This document shows, piece after piece, positions 60,001-64,000 of a stretch of 64,000 nucleotides of DNA. Position 1 is the stretch's first letter, and the number at the start of each line of letters is the position of its first letter. The translations under genes and the position numbers were made by a program. This DNA comes from Lepidostoma basale. Its lineage: Eukaryota > Arthropoda > Insecta > Trichoptera > Lepidostomatidae. The notes beneath the pieces were generated by a model that saw only the letters and a program-made list of their open reading frames with translations, made no database searches and had not been told where the DNA came from. The stretch lies in contig JAHDVF020000248.1 of NCBI GenBank assembly GCA_022606425.2, positions 124,001 to 188,000 on the forward strand. The letters are read 5' to 3'.

Positions 60001-61923
60001 CTGCTTCTCCGCAGCCTGCCGTGCCCTGCTTCAGTGTCACGTGCCGTGATCTGCACTTTATAAACCAGGCCGCCCCAACCAGGTTACTACAATTTTCCCT
60101 ACTTTACTATTCTTTTCTATACTTTTGAAGGCTCATCAACATTTTGCTTATTTACAAAAACTTAGGAGCAATGTTCGCTTTTATTTTCCAAAGGTTATGT
60201 ACGCAATAGACATTGGCTGTGCATTTTAAATGAGAAATTAAAAATGTTGTGTGCCACATAATGGTATTTGGACCTACTAAATGAAATATAAAATTTTTGT
60301 TAATGACAATAATTAACAACACTACATAATGTCAATTCATTTATTAATTGAAATGGTTAACTTACTCATAGCCTTTGATAGCTGCTGATTGTTATTTTTG
60401 AAGGGATGATTATTAATTTGTTTTAGTTTTTTTTTTAATCGTAAATTTTATGACATGTGCAATTTCACTACAAAGCCAGTTGTTTACGGGTTCCCAGTGT
60501 TGCCAGTGCAACTCAGTGTTAGGAACTCATCCTGATGCTGGTGTAACTTTAGAACCTTCTGTGGTAATGTTAGTGCGCGCATTCGGCGAATTATATGCGC
60601 GCACACATGTACACAGTTAAAAAAAAAAAAAAACTGTTTGAGAGGATTAGCGAGTGTGTTGACTTTGTAGGGTGTCGGGAAATCGCATCAACCTGGACAA
60701 GTGCCGCGCCCTGGCACGCCAGGTGTCGGAGCAGCTATCCCGCTGCCATACTGACACTGGTGTCACTCGTCATGAGTCTACCTGGCATTATCTGCTTACT
60801 ACACCGGTTCTCACCCAGCAAGGTAATATTTACTTCCTACATTCTAAACTTTGCGTTATATCATTAACTAATTTGATTTATAAAAGATTTTTTCTCCATA
60901 TTTTGAGTGTAGCAAAAATAATCTAAGAGTAGTATATCTTTTAGAAGATGCTGCCTTTTCCATTTGGGAATTTACTCATAATTAGTCATTTTTAATAATA
61001 AAGGGTGATTATGTTTCAGTTATATCTACTTTCACAGGAAGCAAAAACTTGGGTAGTTTATATTATTCTTTCAATGATAAAGGTAAAAAACCTTTAAAAA
61101 AATAAACTCAGAAGTGAAAAAAAACGGTTTTAATTCTTAAAAAAATTCGTCATTATTGAATTCCACAGTGTTCACGCCTTAAGTTTATCAAAGAAATCAA
61201 AACTAAGTAACTAACCATCACGCCGTTTCTCTGGAGGGGTAGGCAGAGAAAATGGTCTGCCATACCTCTTCTCACATCTTCCTTCCTCCACATTCATACA
61301 TCGTAACACGCATGCTTGTCGATTTTTCTGACTTCAAATGTGGGCGCCTTTCAGTATTTAATTAATTTGACCATGCCAAGCTTTCCTTGGTCTTCCACGA
61401 CTTCTCTTTCCACTCACATTGCTTGTATACAACATTTTAACCATTCTTCTCTCGTTCATTCGTTCCATATGTCCAAACCATCTAAGGGATCTTTTTTAAT
61501 TTTACTTATCTGCCTTACATTTCTTCCTTAATTCGTCGCTCGGTATTCTTTCATAAGAATCTATCATAGTAATCAATACTTTATTATATTACAACTTTGT
61601 CTTGTCAAATAAGCAATTTAAATCATCATTGATTATCCTTGTTACAATTGCAAAGTATTAATATATGTATTTATTACTTATATTACAAATTCAGTAATGT
61701 TTTATCTATAGTCAATCAAATTACACAAATACATAATACATTGCTAAAACAGGTTTATATTTTTAATGGAATAATTTAATCGATATATTCGTAATTTAGT
61801 TTTTTTTATTGTGAAATTAAACTGGTTATTTTTTTAATAGCAATGGAGCTGGCTACTTTTGAACGTGAGGCTCCGTACGACCACTCGGAGAAGGAGCGCT
61901 ACAAAAACCTGAGGCATGCTTAA
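47837..61923 (+). CDS. RASGEF1: RASGEF1-family guanine nucleotide exchange factor, 3' eight exons (5' end missing)
   Basis: Eight exons with canonical AG/GT borders join in frame: 47837-48055, 56817-56962, 58366-58510, 58719-58943, 59509-59652, 59898-60082, 60671-60822 and 61841-61923, giving 432 residues plus a TAA stop. Residues about 15-170 form the RasGEF N-terminal (REM) region, with a LVSGTLEALVDLLSP start and the EWTRSFPYDFRDDRVM signature. Residues about 175-420 form the CDC25-type catalytic domain, with GPEEFVQAFIQ, NLEAYADWFNRLSYLV, CFNLGNFNSLMAI and PVSRLKKTW. Motif order matches vertebrate RASGEF1A/B/C along the whole length. Those proteins are about 470 residues, so roughly 25-40 N-terminal residues are absent and must come from an upstream exon that I could not identify. 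Known members act as exchange factors, with Rap2 reported as a substrate of RASGEF1A/B; the substrate here is inferred. Splice junctions were assigned by eye. Which vertebrate paralogue is closest is not resolved. Confidence 0.93.
48224..48620 (-). pseudogene. LINE family C C-terminal fragment
   Basis: The minus strand reads ITYGVEVRSDTVRTKQVLRT, SEMKTLRTISGKTLRDRVRN, IREICEVEDIIR then a stop, and later QPHGTRPRGRPPKRCKDSW. This matches the fragment at 51228-51867 block by block. The 3' end is a poly-pyrimidine/GAA-type tail (ttcttcttctttttcc at 48220). It lies in RASGEF1 intron 1 on the opposite strand. Confidence 0.85.
48625..49370. other. Intron sequence, nothing recognised
   Basis: AT-rich part of RASGEF1 intron 1 without any supported feature. 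Confidence 0.5.
49377..49640 (-). mobile_element. SINE-like internally deleted RTE derivative, copy 2
   Basis: On the minus strand: AT-rich 5' UTR part, gtgcgcgggagatgcctatt, ggtggcgatgaggttcgcaa, then a direct jump to tccattctttctgcctaccc and the 3' end with (TTAG)n. This is the same 5'-to-3' join as in 38531-39275, at the same place (after gagtgccgcat). Length about 264 bases. It lies in RASGEF1 intron 1. Confidence 0.88.
49645..50265. other. Intron sequence with a Penelope-like motif
   Basis: AT-rich. Around 50030-50110 the text gaatgaaaacgtctgctttc, then atgggattgacgtgtttcgc, resembles 44010-44160 and 62170-62290. On the complement it reads gggcgaaacacgtcaatccc, another GAAAC-type core. 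No coding. Confidence 0.4.
50268..50505 (+). repeat. tRNA-derived SINE
   Basis: A tRNA-like head at 50268-50335 has an A box (tggccgagtgg) and a B box (ggttcgattcc) at normal spacing. It is followed by a non-tRNA body with a small hairpin (agtgtgattgtcacact) and an AT-rich end. The acceptor stem does not pair properly, so this is a SINE and not a tRNA gene. Confidence 0.72.
50590..51035 (+). mobile_element. RTE-like LINE family A, 3' fragment
   Basis: Encodes MYGSEAWNWQKKDESRINAV, MRSLRHMCRRTMYDRISNAD, SLRWFGHMERMDGEIMV and then, after a frameshift, the GRPRKTWHDQI block. The 3' UTR (gtgtggcggtccattctctc, tacctac) is slightly decayed and lacks the usual tail. Located in RASGEF1 intron 1, same strand. 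5'-truncated. Confidence 0.88.
51228..51867 (-). pseudogene. LINE family C C-terminal fragment
   Basis: Minus strand, from the right: SIPKTKCMTFSRNQLRCEVS, DLFRYLGSEVTSSNDLPREV, SQVDRAAAVAGCLNH, then after a frameshift SKVRIYKTCVRPILTYGIES, EMKTLRAIAGKTLSDRVRN, REICEVEDVIRWGRQRRRYW and NGQRRPGRPLKRWRESW. This is an RT C-terminal half. A GAA-repeat tail (ttcttcttcttcttc at 51220-51234) marks the 3' end. 5'-truncated, one frameshift. Confidence 0.88.
52385..53000. mobile_element. DNA transposon fragments in an inverted arrangement
   Basis: Plus strand: ggtgcggcagcataacttcc end at 52386, then a transposase N-terminus MRWNSEERAFAVEAYFSNG from 52500. Minus strand (52567-52870): the same end sequence in the other orientation, preceded by KSRVYVNRPGTLKYLKTNIQ, IAKITPDMLARV and NARNRFTQCMENGGRHLPDL. 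Plus strand again (52862-53000): LREHFPERLISIKGDLEWPT, RSPNLSPCDFF. Together these are the N-terminus, last catalytic block (WPxRSPxLxPxDFFLWG) and C-terminus of one IS630/mariner-like transposase type, scrambled by inversion. Confidence 0.75.
53113..53345 (-). mobile_element. RTE-like LINE family A, decayed 3' fragment
   Basis: Minus-strand copy with accatcacgctgtag, gaatgaatagaccgccacac, catcgtgtcatgcacacacg and the GHVRS-equivalent tcttcatgtggccaaat. There is a small tandem duplication of atacatc units inside. Truncated at both sides. Confidence 0.7.
53360..54555. other. Intron sequence; one Penelope-like motif
   Basis: AT-rich part of RASGEF1 intron 1. At 53909-53940 the text cgatgatgaaggttcgaaga followed by tcgaaacatatg has the TGANGA-stem-GAAAC layout. 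No coding feature. Confidence 0.4.
54560..54680 (-). repeat. tRNA-derived SINE, second type
   Basis: On the minus strand an A box-like tggtctagggg (near 54660) and a B box ggttcgagcct (near 54620) enclose aacgcttggcttctgatcca. The right (5') flank begins gggtggtggtc. A short truncated copy is at 1643-1690. The stems do not form a proper acceptor, so it is a SINE. Confidence 0.65.
54839..55599 (+). mobile_element. RTE-like LINE family A, 5'-truncated copy with 14-base target duplication
   Basis: The copy is bounded by ttgggaaaaattgt at 54825-54838 and again at 55600-55613. It encodes MMNVRKSKVMVFEREEQMT, EFVYLGSMFTPDGRTDSDVE, MYGSEAWN followed by a TGA, then MRFLRRTCGRTICDRISNAD, SLRWFGHMERMDGEKMVNKI and GRPRKTWHDQINQILKVGHV. 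The 3' end is ggcgtgatgatttgtttg, a (TTTG)n tail. In RASGEF1 intron 1, same strand. Confidence 0.94.
55620..56810. other. Intron sequence, nothing recognised
   Basis: AT-rich end of RASGEF1 intron 1. No coding, RNA or repeat feature could be supported. Confidence 0.5.
56817..56962 (+). CDS. RASGEF1: RASGEF1 exon b (REM domain)
   Basis: Phase 0 acceptor (tatgccag|gtgccc) and phase 2 donor (aaag|gtaaca). The exon carries LLGEWTRSFPYDFRDDR, one of the best conserved REM-region signatures of the family. The preceding intron is 8.76 kb and contains LINE, SINE, RTE and transposon debris. The following intron is 1.4 kb. Confidence 0.92.
57825..58145 (+). repeat. Unclassified repeat, copy 2 (partner 23489-23970)
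   Basis: Shares ggattaattgtatctcaata, gtttacaggacttatgacct, acaacattccccattcc and actagcgccatc with copy 1. The part at 57840-57890 (aatactggatttttacccat, tgcgggtt) corresponds to 23872-23965. It lies in RASGEF1 intron 2. No coding. Confidence 0.75.
58366..58510 (+). CDS. RASGEF1: RASGEF1 exon c (REM to CDC25 linker)
   Basis: The acceptor tttaaag|atgcgc completes the split Arg codon of the previous exon, and the donor is ccacat|gtttgt. The encoded stretch (TMLQKLLDRLTALEKYEESL) matches the helical end of the REM region in RASGEF1 proteins. The tail before the donor is less conserved, so the exact 3' border is the least certain of the set. Confidence 0.85.
58719..58943 (+). CDS. RASGEF1: RASGEF1 exon d (start of CDC25 catalytic domain)
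   Basis: Phase 0 at both ends (ttactcag|ctcgac and ttgaag|gtgaat). It encodes LARQLTLVEMHRL, GPEEFVQAFIQ and NLEAYADWFNRLSYLV, which form the first conserved blocks of the Ras/Rap exchange domain. It is separated from exon c by a compact 208-base intron. Confidence 0.94.
59091..59292. repeat. Foldback repeat in RASGEF1 intron 4 with hammerhead-like arms
   Basis: The arms 59098-59175 and 59217-59292 are inverted copies (right arm: ctgagggagggcatctgtgt, cccgaaacatgtttgtgaaa, agtgcaaatgcaaggttttc). The spacer is about 40 AT-rich bases. Each arm has CTGAGGGA, a short stem, then GAAACATG. The same arm sequence occurs singly at 40283-40337 and 46626-46680. Confidence 0.85.
59509..59652 (+). CDS. 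RASGEF1: RASGEF1 exon e (CDC25 domain core)
   Basis: Phase 0 at both ends (attttcag|tctttg and aagacg|gtaatt). The exon encodes KHRARVLEHW and the near-invariant CDC25 block CFNLGNFNSLMAIVGALNM, followed by PVSRLKKT. Intron 4 upstream contains a 200-base foldback repeat at 59091-59292. Confidence 0.94.
59898..60082 (+). CDS. RASGEF1: RASGEF1 exon f (CDC25 domain)
   Basis: The acceptor gttacag|tggtct continues the KKT-W junction conserved in CDC25 domains, and the donor accag|gttact is phase 2. It encodes EPSSNHARYR, an alanine-rich insertion, then VPCFSVTCRDLHFINQ, equivalent to the IPFFSLLIKDIYFLN block of vertebrate members. The alanine run is a local peculiarity of this copy. Confidence 0.93.
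60671..60822 (+). CDS. RASGEF1: RASGEF1 exon g (CDC25 domain C-terminal part)
   Basis: The acceptor ttgtag|ggtgtc completes a split Arg codon; the donor cagcaag|gtaata is phase 1. The residues NRINLDKCRALARQVSEQL and the WHYLLTTPVLTQ end match the closing helices of the catalytic domain. Confidence 0.92.
61203..61560 (-). mobile_element. RTE-like LINE family A, 3' fragment in RASGEF1 intron 7
   Basis: Minus-strand copy with accatcacgccgtttctc, aggggtaggcagagaaaatg, catcgtaacacgcatgcttg and the GRPRKTWHDQIN and WFGHMERM equivalents (ccttggtcttccacgacttc, catatgtccaaaccatc). It has many substitutions and lies antisense to the host gene. Confidence 0.85.
61841..61923 (+). CDS. RASGEF1: RASGEF1 terminal exon with stop codon
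   Basis: The acceptor ttttaatag|caatgg completes a split Ala codon. The exon encodes ELATFEREAPYDHSEKERYKNLRHA and then TAA at 61921-61923, corresponding to the SYESEGPE...KSLRSS end of vertebrate RASGEF1B but a few residues shorter. No polyadenylation signal could be assigned with confidence; an AATAAA lies at 63039-63044. Confidence 0.9.
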
Positions 61924-62275
61924 GTCATGAGATTTTCTTGAGAGCTAAGGTAATATATTCATCCCTTGGATATACTAATGGAAAAAGGCATTTTTAAAAT
62001 ATTAAACGCTTCGTAGGATTGCTTTATATTTAGGAATATTTTAATGTACTAGATGAATCTGATGAATGATTGGTTTTTTAACATTTAAATGAATGTTATT
62101 TTTCAATATAATTAATTGTTTTTTTTTTATTGAAAAATGTTATATTCTCCATATTTTACATTGTTGAAAAAGACAAATTTCCAGAAGTTTTATTATATTT
62201 TATGGGAGTGACATGTTTCATCTTGCTAGGGTAATACTAAATCCCCAACAATAACATTTGATAATGCCCTAACAA
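61924..62275. other. RASGEF1 3' flank / probable 3' UTR
   Basis: Follows the stop codon. A donor-like aag|gtaata occurs at 61949-61951, so a 3' UTR intron cannot be excluded. Around 62170-62290 the text atgggagtgacatgtttcat and ttgataatgccctaac resembles the Penelope-like motifs elsewhere. No polyadenylation site is assigned. Confidence 0.35.
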
Positions 62276-62277
62276 GA

Positions 62278-62640
62278 TCAAATCAAATCAGTTTATTTAC
62301 TCAACAGACATTATAAACAGCATAAAACAGACTAAAAACATTGTCAAAGCGTCTCTGAGGTGAGCTATTCACGAAAACGGCGCTATACAAATTAGCCTAA
62401 TAATTATTAAATGTTTTAGACATCTATTGAGTACAGGTAAAATATTTTATGCATACAACATAATACCAGGAACGTGTGAGAGATGGTTCGACATTAGGAA
62501 GACAAGATATTTTACAAAGTCAAGAGTATTTGTCTTCTGAACGTACTTTCACTAATATGAATTTTGTCAATCTCCGAGGAGACCGCATTCAACAGACTAA
62601 TTGCTCTTCCCACCGGTGTCACCAGAAGATGAAGCATGTT
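62278..62640 (-). mobile_element. CR1/jockey-like LINE family B, 3' fragment
   Basis: On the minus strand it carries the VTPVGRAISLLNAVSSEI-type C-terminus, a stop, cctaatgtcgaaccatctct, a longer 3' UTR with atttgtatagcgccgttttc, and the tail AATAAACTGATTTGATTTG (62278-62299). It retains 3' UTR sequence missing from the other two copies. 5'-truncated. Confidence 0.85.
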
Positions 62641-62649
62641 ACTCCCATA

Positions 62650-63589
62650 AAATCTAATAAAACATCTAGAAAGGTAGTGCTTTCATCGATATTAAATATA
62701 CTATATATTATTTACTTTGAAAGACTAAGGAAATTGATAGAACAAAGGATTATGAAAAAATTGTTTGCTATTTAGTGCTTTTCTTCTATTAGTATGTCTT
62801 TAGCTGATGAAACAGCTTACCGAACTATCAAATTTTTAAAGAATTCTCTCGGACTATCTCAACATTCGAAGATTTTACCAGCATGCCAATGACTACGATG
62901 AAGTTCTTGCCCAAAAGAATATTTATTATTTTTCATAAGATTCATAAATTAAAAAGATTTTTGGAAGTGATTAATTTTGTTTTATCAGATTATTATTTTA
63001 ATATTTTTAAGTTTGGCCACAACTATCAAGGCTGTATGAATAAATTAATAACAAATTTTATTTATTTTTTGGATTTCTAAATCTTGGGCAAAGGTACAAA
63101 TAGTTCATTTGATATTATGTATTAATTTAAATATATAATTATTTTTTAAATATGTACAAATTATTAATGATTTGGTAAATGTTATATTTATTTTGTTTGC
63201 AACTGTGTCTCATTTTTATTTCACTTTCTTTCTTGGTGATGTTAAGTTAATTTTTATTGTCTCCAGGATAATTTTTTAATTCATTTTTTGAATAATACGC
63301 AACAATGCATGTTTTTTTTTTTATATATTTTGATTCAATTGAGGGTTTTACTCTAAAGAAAGATAGAAAAAATACAGTATAAAACAAAAATATATTTGTC
63401 TAAGTTATCAACAATTGACAATTTGTTTGCTTACAATCAGCTGAATAGTTTATTTTAAATATAATAATAATACACTTGTAAAATTTGTAAATAAACCACT
63501 TTATTAAAAATGTAAGTACTTTTACAAGTGTATTACATATTATTATATTTAATAATGTCACACCACAATTTAAGTGCTTCATACGAAAG
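62650..63589. other. No gene recognised
   Basis: AT-rich. An AATAAA at 63039-63044 could serve as a polyadenylation signal for RASGEF1, but nothing confirms it. Positions 63462-63545 contain a weak inverted repeat (aatacacttgtaaa / tttacaagtgtatt). Confidence 0.45.
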
Positions 63590-63591
63590 TA

Positions 63592-63905
63592 CAGTACAAG
63601 TCGTTTATCTGGATGTCAGTTAACTGGAACGTCAATTATTCGGACAAGCCGAGATGATGAAGAGCAAAAAAAGATGAAATCTTGTTAAAAAATATCTCTG
63701 ATTATTTTTCCAGTACTGTAGAGTAATGTAAGCCTTTTATGTTCATGTACTACATACATACTTGTTTTTGCAGTAAAATTTGTAATTTCATAATCATTAA
63801 ATGAGCTGAGGGAAAAAATCAATTATTGCCTGTTTGATTATCCGGAAAAATCGGTATCCAGAACCCTTCCGGTCCCAATTAGTCTGGATAAACGACATTC
63901 TACTG
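63592..63905 (+). mobile_element. Pogo/Tigger-like MITE, copy 3
   Basis: The ends cagtacaagtcgtttatctg and the complement of gtctggataaacgacattctactg pair imperfectly. TA flanks both ends (63590-63591, 63906-63907). The interior matches 46698-47036 (aacgtcaattat-cggacaag, cagtactgtagagtaatgta). 314 bases, non-coding. Confidence 0.9.
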
Positions 63906-64000
63906 TACATATATTTTAACATTGATGGCCCGCAAATTTCCATATAATATATTAACGCTTCTACTTACAATGTTTGAAAAAGATATATTATAAGAGTATT

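Overview
This is a eukaryotic window, almost certainly from an arthropod and most likely an insect. It is AT-rich. It contains one spliced host gene with canonical GT-AG introns and a dense load of transposable elements of insect type: mariner, pogo-like and TTAA-flanked DNA elements, RTE-, jockey- and CR1-like LINEs, Penelope-like remnants and tRNA-derived SINEs. The insect order cannot be fixed from the sequence alone. No bacterial operon, CRISPR array or functional RNA gene was found.

The only clear host gene is the 3' part of a RASGEF1-type Ras/Rap guanine nucleotide exchange factor on the + strand. Eight coding exons lie between 47837 and 61923 and encode 432 residues up to the stop. The extreme N-terminus is missing: no 5' exon was recognised here, and it may be upstream. 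Intron 1 (8.8 kb) and several smaller introns are filled with repeats.

Layout: 1-3000 holds LINE tails, an RTE copy, a SINE fragment and a foldback. 3900-5370 is a complete mariner element broken by a small LINE insertion. 5500-9065 is an old direct segmental duplication, with a pogo-like DDE transposase remnant inside its second half. 9070-13970 has no recognisable gene. 13970-16070 is a decayed LINE. 16100-21000 is mostly anonymous, with one LINE tail near 18.8 kb. 21000-24000 has an RTE fragment split by a TTAA-flanked MITE, then two foldback repeats. 24000-27290 is anonymous. 27290-31070 has LINE tails and a MITE split by a LINE. 31900-39500 is a remarkable block in which three elements are separated and bounded by long (TA)n tracts: a near-full-length RTE-like LINE, a composite 'ctagctgacccg' repeat, and an internally deleted derivative of the LINE. 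40250-43700 has a Penelope-like C-terminus, a rearranged RTE copy split by another LINE, and a full-length mariner related to the Hsmar1/cecropia group. 44499-46609 is a three-level nest of DNA transposons: a TIR element, then a TTAA MITE, then a pogo-like element that kept its psq-type DNA-binding domain and zinc finger but lost its DDE core. 46700-63905 holds the host gene with more LINE, SINE, MITE and foldback copies.

The most useful observations are the nested insertions with precise target-site evidence, the (TA)n-bounded RTE copies and their SINE-like deleted relatives, and repeated hammerhead-like CTGA...GAAAC motifs, one of which lies directly downstream of a Penelope-like coding remnant.
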